A DNA stretch of 34,090 nucleotides from JAQUCI01 sp964553255 (GTDB lineage Bacteria > Bacillota_I > Bacilli_A > Erysipelotrichales > Erysipelotrichaceae). Below the pieces are notes generated by a model that saw nothing but the letters and a program-made list of their open reading frames with translations, searched no databases and was not told the origin of the DNA. The DNA lies in assembly GCA_964553255.1 (NCBI GenBank), contig CAZKJS010000016.1, positions 1-34,090 of the forward strand, read 5' to 3'. This document shows, piece by piece, positions 7,066 through 15,400 of this stretch. Each line of letters starts with the position of its first letter. Position 1 is the first letter of the stretch. The position numbers and the translations under genes were made by a program.

Positions 7066-7775
7066 GAACTTTTCTCTCCATCTGCACCTATTATACTTAA
7101 AGCGTATAAAGCAGCCGTTTCAGCACGATAAATACGTTTACCTAAAGAAACGCTTTTTATACCTAATTTGGTTAAATGATTTATTTCTTCTTCACTAAAG
7201 CCACCTTCAGGACCAATAATAAGATTAGTGTTCTTATTAAAATGATATAAACTGATATGAGTATCTTTTTCTTTCTCATAAGCTACGATATTTATATCAT
7301 TAGAAGCAAGCGAAAGATCCATAAGTTTAATCGGCATACTAATCTCAACTAACTTCAATCGTTGTGCTTGTTCACAAGCTTCAAGAGCAATCTTATTATA
7401 TCGATCAAGCTTCTTATTTATTTTTTCATTAGCTTTTACTACACAATGTTGTGTAATAAGTGGTATTATCTTACTTACACCTAATTCACAAGCTTTCTGA
7501 ATAGCCCATTCCCATTTATCTTGCTTAATTAATGATAAATATAGATTAATTGTAAATGGTAGCTCAGAATCATTAATCACCTCTTGATAAGCGTAAGCAG
7601 TAACATGATCATTTACTTCATTCAAGCGACAAAGATAGACTTTGTTTTGATCACTGATCAAGATATTATCATCCGTTTTCATACGCATAACATTTTTAAT
7701 GTGATGACTTTGTTTTTTATCAAGCAATATCAAAGAATTAATTTCAATTTTTGAACTAATAAAATACTGTTGCAT
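7053..7775 (-). CDS. rsmE: 16S rRNA m3U1498 methyltransferase
   Basis: A 240-residue SPOUT-class enzyme that methylates N3 of U1498 in 16S rRNA with S-adenosylmethionine. The start MQQYFISS at 7775 has an AGGAAG ribosome binding site; an upstream in-frame TTG at 7796 would extend into rluB and is less likely. The N-terminal PUA-like part holds SHHIKNVMRMK, and the C-terminal knotted domain contains LIIGPEGGFSEEEI (cofactor loop) and VSLGKRIYRAETA. It starts one base after rluB and overlaps the next gene. Confidence 0.95.
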   Translation of the reverse strand: MQQYFISSKIEINSLILLDKKQSHHIKNVMRMKTDDNILISDQNKVYLCRLNEVNDHVTAYAYQEVINDSELPFTINLYLSLIKQDKWEWAIQKACELGVSKIIPLITQHCVVKANEKINKKLDRYNKIALEACEQAQRLKLVEISMPIKLMDLSLASNDINIVAYEKEKDTHISLYHFNKNTNLIIGPEGGFSEEEINHLTKLGIKSVSLGKRIYRAETAALYALSIIGADGEKSSWKK

Positions 7776-7776
7776 A

Positions 7777-8499
7777 CTACTCTTCCTGATTAGCAAGTTT
7801 GCGTAATTTCACAACTTCAAATGGTTTTAATTTCCTTGATTTACCAACAGCTAGATCATTTATCGTTAAAAAACCAAATTGCTTACGATTTAGTCTTGTT
7901 ACGGGATAACCAAAATAATCAAACATTTTTTTAACTTGATGATTGCGACCTTCGCTTAACTTGATATCTAATGTCGTTTGTTTTTTATTAAAATCCTTAT
8001 TGGTTATTCTTATTTTAGCAGGAAGTGTAAGCTTACCTTCAAGTATTATTCCTTTTTCTAAAGCCTTAATATGTTCTGTGGTCAATATACCCTTAAGATC
8101 AACTTCATAAATTTTAGGTATATGGTAACGAGGATGAGTCATCTCATTAGCGAAACCACCATCATTAGTCAGTATTATTAAACCAGTTGTATCATAATCT
8201 AAACGTCCAACTGGAAAAATTCTCTCATTTGATTCTATTAAGCTTGTTACAATTGGTCGATCATGTTCATCGGCATTTGAACAGATATATTTCTTAGGTT
8301 TGTTTAGCAAATAGTAAACTTTGTTCTCTCTTTGAATCGCTTTACCGTTAACTTGAATTTTAGCACCTTTTTTAACGATAAAACCCATCTCAGTGATAAT
8401 CTTGCCATCAACACTAACCTTACCCTGAGCGATTAATTCTTCTGCTTTTCTTCTTGAAGCAACGCCACTTTCTGCAATAACCTTTTGTAAACGATCCAT
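7777..8499 (-). CDS. rluB: 23S rRNA pseudouridine synthase, RluB/RsuA family
   Basis: A 240-residue pseudouridine synthase of the RsuA/RluB group. An N-terminal S4 RNA-binding domain (about 1-60: RLQKVIAESGVASRRKAEEL) precedes the catalytic domain with GRLDYDTTGLIILTNDG, where Asp of the RLD motif is the nucleophile. RLNRKQFGF and KLRKL complete the family pattern. In Bacillus the RluB gene is likewise near scpA-scpB. RluB modifies U2605 of 23S rRNA (E. coli numbering). The SD GGAGG is four bases before the ATG. A hairpin lies in the 51-base gap from scpB. Confidence 0.92.
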   Translation of the reverse strand: MDRLQKVIAESGVASRRKAEELIAQGKVSVDGKIITEMGFIVKKGAKIQVNGKAIQRENKVYYLLNKPKKYICSNADEHDRPIVTSLIESNERIFPVGRLDYDTTGLIILTNDGGFANEMTHPRYHIPKIYEVDLKGILTTEHIKALEKGIILEGKLTLPAKIRITNKDFNKKQTTLDIKLSEGRNHQVKKMFDYFGYPVTRLNRKQFGFLTINDLAVGKSRKLKPFEVVKLRKLANQEE

Positions 8500-8527
8500 A
8501 AAACCTCCATATTCTGGTAATAATCGT

Positions 8528-8548
8528 AAAGCGTCAATAAGACGCTTT
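8528..8548 (-). other. Hairpin between scpB and rluB (attenuator or weak terminator)
   Basis: AAAGCGTC and GACGCTTT form an eight-base-pair perfect stem with a five-base loop immediately after the scpB stop. It is not followed by a T run, so partial termination or mRNA 3'-end protection is more likely than full termination. Confidence 0.5.
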
Positions 8549-8550
8549 AG

Positions 8551-9099
8551 TTAACCAAATAAACTTTCACCATCCGCAAGACTATCATAACTTGGCAAAT
8601 CAGGCAACTCCTTTAAACTCACTAACTTAAACACATCCATAAATTCCTTGGTAACACCATACAAAATCGGACGACCAGGAGCATCTGATCTACCCATCTC
8701 TTTTATTAAGTTGCGCATAAGTAATTTTCTTAACATCATATCACAACCCACTCCTCTAATTTCTTCAATTTCAACACGTGTTATTGGTTGCTTATATGCG
8801 ATTATCGCAAGGGTTTCAATTGCTGATAGCGACAAAGTACTACTGCGACTCATTTTGAATAAACGTTCTGCATATTGATGCACTTTTGTTTTTGAGACAA
8901 AACGATATATTTCAGCGTAATTTACTAGTTCAATGCCATGTTTTTCTTGGTTGTATTCATCTTTTATTTCTTCTAAATAAATAATTACTTCAGCAGGTAA
9001 GATATCAAATAGTGTACTCAATTGTTCAAGCGTTACACCTTCTTCACCAACAATATATAGTAAGCCTTCAATAGTGCTTATGATTTCATCTTTATGCAT
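8551..9099 (-). CDS. scpB: Segregation and condensation protein B
   Basis: A 182-residue kite-type subunit of the SMC-ScpAB condensin with two winged-helix domains. Typical stretches are IEGLLYIVGEEGVTLEQL at the N-terminus, LSLSAIETLAIIAYKQPITR in the centre, and the RGVGCDMMLRKLL and GRPILYGVT motifs. ScpB dimers bind the ScpA kleisin and act in chromosome organisation and segregation. The start overlaps scpA by eight bases, the conserved pairing of these genes. Confidence 0.96.
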   Translation of the reverse strand: MHKDEIISTIEGLLYIVGEEGVTLEQLSTLFDILPAEVIIYLEEIKDEYNQEKHGIELVNYAEIYRFVSKTKVHQYAERLFKMSRSSTLSLSAIETLAIIAYKQPITRVEIEEIRGVGCDMMLRKLLMRNLIKEMGRSDAPGRPILYGVTKEFMDVFKLVSLKELPDLPSYDSLADGESLFG

Positions 9100-9823
9100 A
9101 TATCTTACTCCATTTCAGCCATATCACTTCTTTTTTGTCAATATGATATATCATTTCATTCATTTTAATTAATTCAAGCACTGCTAGAAACATTAAGATA
9201 GCTTCGCTTAGATCATTAGCGGTTTCAATCATCTCAATAAGCTTGAAACTACTATTAACATCTTCAAATCGAATTTTGATAAGTTCAACAATCTGCTCAA
9301 TAGTTAACTCACTTGTAGTTGTTTTGGTCATTAATGGTTGTGTTAATGCTATATGTTTTAAACATCTATTCATTGCCTTCATTAAGTCATAAGGATTACC
9401 TTTTAATGACAAAGTATCATCATCTATCAACCATTTTTCAGCTGTAGTTGATACTGATTTTGATAATTGTTTATTACGTTCATTAAAACGATCATTCAAC
9501 TGTAGTGCTATATCTTTAAATCGTTGATACTCAATCAATCGTCTAACAAGTTTTTCCTTGGGATCTTCTTCAATTTCCTCGCTTGTTATCTTAACATTTG
9601 GTATCAGTGATTTACTTTTATACTCTAAAAGTCCAGCTAACTCTGCTAAATATTCACTCGCTATTTCAAGACTCATTTCTTCCATCGCCTTAATATATGC
9701 AATATATTGGTCAGTTAGAACATCAAGATCAAGATCAAAAAGACTTAATTGCTTTTCGCGAATCAAGTGTAACATTAAATCCAAAGGTCCCTCAAATTCA
9801 TTGATTGAAACTAAAAATGTCAC
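9092..9823 (-). CDS. scpA: Segregation and condensation protein A (kleisin)
   Basis: A 243-residue kleisin that bridges the Smc heads. The N-terminus INEFEGPLDLMLHLIREKQ followed by DQYIAYI and YLAELAGLLEYKSKSLIP is diagnostic of ScpA, and the C-terminal winged-helix (about 190-243) would contact the Smc cap. The start is GTG at 9821-9823 with AGGTGAT three bases upstream. It is the first gene after a promoter at 9839-9847 and is coupled to scpB. Confidence 0.95.
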   Translation of the reverse strand: MTFLVSINEFEGPLDLMLHLIREKQLSLFDLDLDVLTDQYIAYIKAMEEMSLEIASEYLAELAGLLEYKSKSLIPNVKITSEEIEEDPKEKLVRRLIEYQRFKDIALQLNDRFNERNKQLSKSVSTTAEKWLIDDDTLSLKGNPYDLMKAMNRCLKHIALTQPLMTKTTTSELTIEQIVELIKIRFEDVNSSFKLIEMIETANDLSEAILMFLAVLELIKMNEMIYHIDKKEVIWLKWSKIYA

Positions 9824-9838
9824 TATATCACCTTTATG

Positions 9839-9847
9839 ATTATATCA
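9839..9847 (-). promoter_or_regulatory. Extended -10 promoter of scpA-scpB
   Basis: The minus strand reads TGATATAAT, an extended -10, about 16 bases before the scpA GTG start. No convincing -35 is present 17 bases upstream. Confidence 0.5.
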
Positions 9848-9888
9848 TGAAGTTTGTTTAAAACGATACAGTAACATTGTCTTATCTA

Positions 9889-10578
9889 TTATAGATTTTC
9901 ATCTATCATGGTTTGTATGCGAGCTTGAACCTCTTTAGCTAAATCAAGCGTTGACCAATCTTTATACTCTTCATAATGGATTGGTTGATCAAATACGACC
10001 TTAATTTTCTTTTTCTTCTCTTTACTATCTAGTGGTATATAAGCATTAACAAAAGCAAATGGAATTATTGGCGCTTTTGCTTTGATAGCTCCTTTAAATG
10101 AGCCTGGTTTAAACTCATTCATTTTTTGTGATCGAGATCTCGTACCTTCAGGAAAAATCAATACATTTCGTCCTAGTTTAAGATAATCACTTAACTGGTT
10201 TGCCATTCTAACCGCATCCTTTAAGCTATCGCGATTAAAAAAGATTACTTCCATGGCTTTATACCAGTCACTTAAAAACGGGATTTTATTAGCCTCTTCT
10301 TTGCTTACAGCAGTTATTGGAATACTACAAGCTTCTGTAAATACAAAAGCATCAGTTGTTCCTTGATGGTTACCAACAAAAAGAAAACCATCTTTTAATG
10401 GAATGTTGTTTATTCCAATAGCTTCAACATCAAGTTTGTTTATAGCTACTATTTTGCGTGCTGTTCTTCTTAAAAGTGGATAACGCTCACCAAATGGAAG
10501 CTTAGCAGCTTTTTTGGCATTAAAATATATCCATGGTAAATAAGGAATCAATTTGATCCAAAACAAAACTAATCGCAT
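9889..10578 (-). CDS. plsC: 1-acyl-sn-glycerol-3-phosphate acyltransferase
   Basis: A 229-residue membrane-associated acyltransferase that makes phosphatidic acid from lysophosphatidic acid. The catalytic HX4D motif is in GNHQGTTDAF, followed by FFNRDSLKDA and the substrate-binding FPEGTRS motif. One hydrophobic N-terminal helix (LVLFWIKLIPYLPWIYF) would anchor it to the membrane. The start overlaps dfrA by ten bases, so it belongs to the ssb-thyA-dfrA-plsC unit. A similar acyltransferase-like gene follows thyB-dfrA in Bacillus. Confidence 0.92.
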   Translation of the reverse strand: MRLVLFWIKLIPYLPWIYFNAKKAAKLPFGERYPLLRRTARKIVAINKLDVEAIGINNIPLKDGFLFVGNHQGTTDAFVFTEACSIPITAVSKEEANKIPFLSDWYKAMEVIFFNRDSLKDAVRMANQLSDYLKLGRNVLIFPEGTRSRSQKMNEFKPGSFKGAIKAKAPIIPFAFVNAYIPLDSKEKKKKIKVVFDQPIHYEEYKDWSTLDLAKEVQARIQTMIDENL

Positions 10579-11054
10579 ATAGTTACCTTCTTTTGATATT
10601 CAATCACTTTAAAACCATCATACTCTTCAATCGCTAAAATATCATAATTATCAGGATTGTAATCCATCATCCAAGTATCGGCAGGCCATTCACCATCAAC
10701 AAGTGAGATATAAAGTTTCTTACAATAAGGTAATGCTTGTTGGTATATTGATGCACCTCCACAAATAAATATCTCTTCCTCAGTATCACAGTTTTCAATT
10801 AGAAAAGACTTAAAATCGTGACAGAAACTAACATCATCAGCTAAAAGATCAGGTATGGGATAGTGACTTACAATTATTGTATGACGATCCTTCAAAGGTT
10901 TCTTTAAGGTCCTAAATGTATTTAACCCCATAACGATAGTATGATTCAAAGTTCGTTTCTTAAACTGCTTAAGATCGTCCTTCAAGTTCCAAGGCATCCA
11001 TCCTTGATATCCAATCGCGTAGTTTTTATCATGAGCAACAATTAGTGATAACAT
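10569..11054 (-). CDS. dfrA: Dihydrofolate reductase
   Basis: A 161-residue NADPH-dependent enzyme that regenerates tetrahydrofolate after thymidylate synthesis. The N-terminus MLSLIVAHDKNYAIG, the PWNLKDDLKQFKKRT helix with the substrate-binding acidic residue, IVMGLNTFRTL, and the FICGGASIYQQALP cofactor loop are all present. The ATG overlaps the thyA stop (TAATG), so the two enzymes of the folate/dTMP cycle are translationally coupled. Length and motifs are normal, which suggests the chromosomal housekeeping enzyme and not an acquired resistance form. Confidence 0.96.
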   Translation of the reverse strand: MLSLIVAHDKNYAIGYQGWMPWNLKDDLKQFKKRTLNHTIVMGLNTFRTLKKPLKDRHTIIVSHYPIPDLLADDVSFCHDFKSFLIENCDTEEEIFICGGASIYQQALPYCKKLYISLVDGEWPADTWMMDYNPDNYDILAIEEYDGFKVIEYQKKVTICD

Positions 11055-11926
11055 TAAACGCTTACCTTAGCCTTGATCAATGGATATGGATCATAATCAA
11101 CAAGTGTGAAATCTTCGTATTTAAAGGCAAAAATATCGGTTACATCCGGATTTAGTATTAACTTTGGTAATGGTTTTGGGGTTCTTGTTAGTTGTTCATT
11201 AATTTGCTCAATATGATCTTTGTATATATGTACATCACCGAAAGTATGAATGAATTCGTATGGTTGATAATCACATACCTGTGCCACCATCATTAAAAGC
11301 AATGCATATGAAGCTATGTTAAAAGGTACCCCTAAAAAGACATCAGCGCTACGTTGATATAATTGACATGATAATTTTCTACCATCAGAACTGACATAAA
11401 ATTGGAAAAAAGCATGACAAGGTGGTAAAGCCATATCAGTCTTTTGTGCTGGATTATATGCACATACTAAATGACGTCTTGAAAACGGATTAACCTTAAG
11501 ATCATCAATCAGTTCAGTTATTTGATCAACGCCAAAAAAATCTCGCCACTGCTTGCCATACACTGGCCCTAAATCACCATGATTTAATGCAAAAACATCA
11601 TCCGTTTTAATTCTATCAACAAACTCTGCCATGCTTTCCCCATGATAATCTTCAGATTTTTGAAACTTAGCATAGGGCCAATCATTCCATATGCGTACAT
11701 TTTGATCTACTAACGGTTTGATATTTGTTGATCCTGTCAAAAACCATAAAAGTTCAACCGCTATAGACTTAAAATGTAATTTTTTAGTAGTTAAAAGCGG
11801 AAAACCATCTTCTAAATTCACCCTTAGTTGATAACCAAAGGTAGAGATGGTTCCCGTATTAGTGCGATCAGTACGATCACTGCCGTTGTTTAAGACATGT
11901 TTACATAAATCAATATATTGCTTCAT
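11054..11926 (-). CDS. thyA: Thymidylate synthase
   Basis: A 290-residue ThyA enzyme that methylates dUMP to dTMP with methylenetetrahydrofolate. The nucleophile C170 is in ALPPCHAFFQFYV, with SRRHLVCAYNP before it and QRSADVFLGVPFNIASYALL after it, all diagnostic. The start has an AGGAG ribosome binding site. The length includes the insertion between the HGDLGPVYGKQWRDF segment and the small-domain region seen in many Bacilli. It lies between ssb and dfrA. Confidence 0.97.
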   Translation of the reverse strand: MKQYIDLCKHVLNNGSDRTDRTNTGTISTFGYQLRVNLEDGFPLLTTKKLHFKSIAVELLWFLTGSTNIKPLVDQNVRIWNDWPYAKFQKSEDYHGESMAEFVDRIKTDDVFALNHGDLGPVYGKQWRDFFGVDQITELIDDLKVNPFSRRHLVCAYNPAQKTDMALPPCHAFFQFYVSSDGRKLSCQLYQRSADVFLGVPFNIASYALLLMMVAQVCDYQPYEFIHTFGDVHIYKDHIEQINEQLTRTPKPLPKLILNPDVTDIFAFKYEDFTLVDYDPYPLIKAKVSV

Positions 11927-11955
11927 AACTTACTCCTATTAATGCAGTCAATTAA

Positions 11956-12270
11956 CTAATCAAGTTTTAATAATGATATTCTTTCCGCAATTATATCACA
12001 GCTATAGAACATATTCTTTTCTTTAGTAACGAAATTATTAGCTTGTAAGCGTCCTTTTATACCAATGATATTGTCAAGTTTACATTCTTGAATATATGTT
12101 TGCATTGTGTTTTTCCACATTATGACCTGAAATTGATCATTTACCTCTTCATTACTAGTAAGAGTTCTTTTAACTTCAATGACTAATACCGCTAATTGAT
12201 TATTGTTACCAAATTCTTTAATGACCGGCTCTTGTACAACTTTACCGACAAGAACAACCTGATTTAACAT
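11956..12270 (-). CDS. ssb: Short single-stranded DNA-binding protein
   Basis: A 104-residue OB-fold protein. The start chosen is the second in-frame ATG (12270), which has AAAGGAGG six bases upstream. MLNQVVLVGKVVQEPVIKEF, VLVIEVKR and GIKGRLQANNF are typical SSB strands. It lacks the long flexible tail and the acidic DDDIPF-like tip used to recruit repair proteins, and ends ISLLKLD. In size and domain content it resembles the short second SSB of Bacillus (SsbB type) more than the main replicative SSB, which is probably encoded elsewhere. Confidence 0.88.
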   Translation of the reverse strand: MLNQVVLVGKVVQEPVIKEFGNNNQLAVLVIEVKRTLTSNEEVNDQFQVIMWKNTMQTYIQECKLDNIIGIKGRLQANNFVTKEKNMFYSCDIIAERISLLKLD

Positions 12271-12294
12271 ATTAATCCTCCTTTTCATAAAAGG

Positions 12295-12323
12295 ATTATG
12301 TATGATAAAAAAGAATTAAACAA
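12295..12323 (-). promoter_or_regulatory. Promoter of the ssb-thyA-dfrA-plsC unit
   Basis: On the minus strand TTGTTT (12318-12323) and CATAAT (12295-12300) are separated by 17 bases. It lies 24 bases upstream of the ssb start and just in front of its Shine-Dalgarno sequence. Confidence 0.45.
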
Positions 12324-12360
12324 ATTAACATTTTGGTTAATATCGTAAACAAACACCATT

Positions 12361-12408
12361 TTCAATAGATAGAATGGTAGTAATAGTACAATATCTACCA
12401 TTATTGAA
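12361..12408. repeat. Large imperfect hairpin downstream of the 129-codon gene
   Basis: Outer arms TTCAATA/TATTGAA and inner arms AATGGTAG/CTACCATT enclose a 14-base loop, with a five-base bulge on one side. It begins 13 bases after the stop at 12422. There is no clean T run after it on the minus strand, so it may be a weak terminator or an operator. A second smaller inverted repeat (ATTAAC/GTTAAT) is at 12324-12341. Confidence 0.5.
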
Positions 12409-12421
12409 TATTTATCCTAAG

Positions 12422-12811
12422 CTAAACAGTCCATCCTAATAAATGAAGTAACAATGCGATCACTAAGATAACAATAGCTGCTAAATAAACCATTTTTACA
12501 AGATTGTTAGTGGCTCTGCGATACATGAAAAAATCATCAGTGCATTCTTTAACTATCTGTTCAAATGCAGCGTTTGCGATCTTATCAACATCAATTTGTG
12601 TTAGTTGATCTGCATACTGTTCTTTTATTAGATCACGATTATATACCATGAATGTTTGATAAACAGCGGGTGTTCGATCTGTTCTTTCAATTTCCTTACC
12701 ACCAGAATATCTTAGTGTCGCGGCAATTTTAGATTTGAAATCATATTGCGCATTGTCGGTAATAGCACTGAGTATAGATGTTTCTACATCGTTAAAATCA
12801 TGTTCTGTCAT
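12422..12811 (-). CDS. Small tail-anchored protein of unknown function
   Basis: A 129-residue protein I do not recognise. About 105 soluble, charged residues (DVETSILSAITDNAQYDF…) are followed by a single C-terminal membrane helix, VYLAAIVILVIALLLHLLGW, so it is probably tail-anchored with the N-terminus in the cytoplasm. It overlaps the preceding M16 peptidase homologue by 14 bases and is the last gene of that unit. This suggests a linked function, but no function can be named. Confidence 0.7.
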   Translation of the reverse strand: MTEHDFNDVETSILSAITDNAQYDFKSKIAATLRYSGGKEIERTDRTPAVYQTFMVYNRDLIKEQYADQLTQIDVDKIANAAFEQIVKECTDDFFMYRRATNNLVKMVYLAAIVILVIALLLHLLGWTV

Positions 12812-14099
12812 CTTGTTTTGCTCCTTCTTTTTTAATGGTTATCAATGATGAGTTGTTAATATCAACGCGTTTTAATGCTTCTAGTATTGTTTCAGTATCA
12901 ACTTCGTTTATCAACTCAATACTTCTAAATAGATCAATCTTATTAATGATACTACGCACATAGGAAACTCCGATATCATTGATGTTATTAAAAATACGTA
13001 ATGTTTGGCCAAAATATCTTTTCTTTAATTGATTTATTTGCGTAATTTCTATCAAACCTTTTTTCATTTGTTTAAGTTGAGCATCAATAGTGTTTTTAAA
13101 CACTTCTATATTGTCGGTTTCATTAAAGAAAAGCAATATCGCATAATCTGCAGTAAGATCAACATCATATCCAAAATAATCGGTTATGATCCTATCATCT
13201 AACCATTTTTGGTATTCTTCATTTAAACCGCTGAAGTATGATTCCATGATAAAACGTAAAGCCCATTCATTTTTGTTGCGTTGTTCATCTGATTCATTTA
13301 CAACTTTCATTTTGTAGGCTAAACAAACTTTAGGTTGGCTAACATCCATATTGATCGTAATGTTATTGTTTACAACTTCATATGGTTCATCATAAACTTG
13401 TCGTTTAAGTGGTGAGAAATTATTAAACGTTTTTCTTGATTGATTATTTTTTACAATATCCAATATGTGTTTAGGATCATTACCTGTAACAATTACTAGT
13501 TTCATATTGGCTGGATGATAATTGTATTGATAGGCTTTACTTAATTCTTCGGTTGTAATGGCTGTTACTGATTCAACTGTTCCACCAATATCGTGTTTAA
13601 GTGGGAAATCATGAAACAGAGCTTTTAACGCCTCATTTAGCAAGCGACTGTCTGGCATCTGTTTATACATCAATAATTCTTGGGTTATGATACCCTTTTC
13701 TTTTTCCACAGATTCATCATTGATCCTTAATTGTTGAACAAAATCAAGCAACAAGTTTAATGGTTTATCAATACTATTGTTAGAAGTTGAAAAGTAATAA
13801 ACTGTCTCATTGTATGAGGTAAAAGCATTAACATTTGCACCCATAGCTGAGAAAAGACCCATGATATCCCCTTCTTCATCTTCAAAAAGTTTATGTTCAA
13901 GAAAATGAGCAGCTCCTGGTTGAACAAAGAATATATTATCACTAATGGTCTGTTGATAATCAAGTGATCCATAGGGAACAGCAAATAACGCTGATGAGGA
14001 AGCGTATTCTGGTTTGTGAATTATAAATACCTGTAGTCCATTTTCAAGAACATCAGTATATATTATTTCTTTGAATTTATCGTTATCTATTCTTTTCAT
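12798..14099 (-). CDS. ymfH: M16 family zinc peptidase (YmfH-like)
   Basis: A 433-residue insulinase-family metallopeptidase. The zinc-binding HXXEH motif is intact in AAHFLEHKLFEDEEGD (about residues 63-78), with the further conserved NAFTSYNETVYYF segment. The start MKRIDNDKF at 14099 has an AAGGA site eight bases upstream; the upstream in-frame ATG at 14108 is too close to it. It overlaps the ymfF-like gene by 17 bases. In Bacillus, ymfF and ymfH lie in the same neighbourhood upstream of rodZ-pgsA-recA. M16 pairs usually combine one active and one inactive subunit, and this is the active one. Confidence 0.92.
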   Translation of the reverse strand: MKRIDNDKFKEIIYTDVLENGLQVFIIHKPEYASSSALFAVPYGSLDYQQTISDNIFFVQPGAAHFLEHKLFEDEEGDIMGLFSAMGANVNAFTSYNETVYYFSTSNNSIDKPLNLLLDFVQQLRINDESVEKEKGIITQELLMYKQMPDSRLLNEALKALFHDFPLKHDIGGTVESVTAITTEELSKAYQYNYHPANMKLVIVTGNDPKHILDIVKNNQSRKTFNNFSPLKRQVYDEPYEVVNNNITINMDVSQPKVCLAYKMKVVNESDEQRNKNEWALRFIMESYFSGLNEEYQKWLDDRIITDYFGYDVDLTADYAILLFFNETDNIEVFKNTIDAQLKQMKKGLIEITQINQLKKRYFGQTLRIFNNINDIGVSYVRSIINKIDLFRSIELINEVDTETILEALKRVDINNSSLITIKKEGAKQDDRT

Positions 14100-15339
14100 C
14101 GAAGACATCCTTTTTTCTAAGTGTTAAGATCGTATTCAGTTTAAGTTGTTTAAACGCCCTCATCACGCTTTCGTTATCAACTTGCTTAATTAACTCAATC
14201 ATATCATCATAACTGTAATTCTGTTTTAATAAATGATTCTGATAGACGAAATTTAAAATAGCATTGGGATTATCTGTTATGCTCTTTATACTGTTGATCA
14301 ACATTTCTTTTGACGCATTCATTAGTTTATCTGTAAGCGGACTATTAATGATCGATGCTACTTGTTCAATGATTAAAGATTTACTTTGATCAAGATTTTT
14401 ATCATCAATACCAGTATATATCATCATAACACCATCAAAGCTGATCAATGATGAGGATATGTTGTAACACAAGCTTCTTTTTTCTCTTATTTCGGTAAAT
14501 AGCAGTGATATTGGTAATTGTCCAAGGGCAATTGTTGCAATTCTAAGACTGTAGTACAAGGGACCATTAATCGCGATATTAGTATTGTAAACCATTACTA
14601 AATTAGTTTGTTCTAGATCCTTATTAACTTCAATTAACTGTTCTTTTTTTGATTTTACTAAATAGTATGTGTCTTGTTTAGTTTCACGTTTAGTGAATGG
14701 TAAATAAGTATTAATATGATTTAAAACATCAACAAGTTTAATATCGCCAACTATTGTGATAGTTATCTCATCTTCTATAAGCATCTTATGATATTCCGCG
14801 ATAACATCATTTAACGTAATCTTTTCAAGCACACTTAGTTCACCATCAATATTGATCGCTAAAGGATAATCGTGTCCAGCATATTGTTGAGCTAATTTCA
14901 CCGCATGATCACGTGGTTCATCTTGTGTTCTTAATAGTTCGTTATATAATGTTAACTTAGCTTCATCAAAAGTTGCTTCGATAAATAAAGGCTTGAAAAT
15001 GATCTCACTTAAAAAGGCAAATTGAGCATTTAGGATATCTTCATTGACATATTTTTGATCAATTGTACGAATCGCAAATCTAACAACAGCACCACTACCA
15101 TAACCTAAAGTACGTATTATCAATGAAGCACCATAAAGATTATCAAGGGCACTATTCATCTTAATCTTTGTATCATATTTAACACTACGATCTTGCATCA
15201 TTAAAGCTAAGATCGATCGCGTTGTAGCATTTTTTTCATTAATCTGACTCAAGAATCTAATTTCTATAGTTAAGTCTTTAAACTTCTTGGTTTCTTCAAC
15301 ATAGAGATGTACATTATCTTGTATTTTTTTATGATCCAT
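14083..15339 (-). CDS. ymfF: M16 family peptidase homologue without zinc motif (YmfF-like)
   Basis: A 418-residue M16 fold protein. The start is ATG 15339 with GGAGG five bases upstream; a longer in-frame start at 15357 is less likely. At the place where HXXEH should lie it reads NATTRSILALMMQDRSVKYD, so the zinc ligands are absent. The C-terminal half keeps the family's TEIREKRSLCYNISSSL segment. It is expected to be the non-catalytic partner of the YmfH-like protein, which it precedes and overlaps. Confidence 0.9.
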   Translation of the reverse strand: MDHKKIQDNVHLYVEETKKFKDLTIEIRFLSQINEKNATTRSILALMMQDRSVKYDTKIKMNSALDNLYGASLIIRTLGYGSGAVVRFAIRTIDQKYVNEDILNAQFAFLSEIIFKPLFIEATFDEAKLTLYNELLRTQDEPRDHAVKLAQQYAGHDYPLAINIDGELSVLEKITLNDVIAEYHKMLIEDEITITIVGDIKLVDVLNHINTYLPFTKRETKQDTYYLVKSKKEQLIEVNKDLEQTNLVMVYNTNIAINGPLYYSLRIATIALGQLPISLLFTEIREKRSLCYNISSSLISFDGVMMIYTGIDDKNLDQSKSLIIEQVASIINSPLTDKLMNASKEMLINSIKSITDNPNAILNFVYQNHLLKQNYSYDDMIELIKQVDNESVMRAFKQLKLNTILTLRKKDVFDEKNR

Positions 15340-15360
15340 AAAAACCTCCGACTGCAAATG

Positions 15361-15369
15361 ATTATATCA
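15361..15369 (-). promoter_or_regulatory. Extended -10 promoter of the ymfF-ymfH unit
   Basis: TGATATAAT on the minus strand, about 22 bases before the ymfF start and just beyond the ftsK terminator. No clear -35. Confidence 0.5.
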
Positions 15370-15377
15370 TAACTAAT

Positions 15378-15400
15378 AAAAAGTTCCCATTCAGGAACTT
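15378..15400 (-). terminator. Terminator of ftsK
   Basis: The minus strand forms AAGTTCC/GGAACTT with a six-base loop followed by TTTATT. The upstream arm begins at the last base of the ftsK TGA stop. Confidence 0.7.

Noticed and set aside
10569..11926. dfrA-thyA considered as a phage or resistance cassette
   Set aside because: Length, motifs, base composition and coupling to ssb and plsC are those of a chromosomal housekeeping operon.
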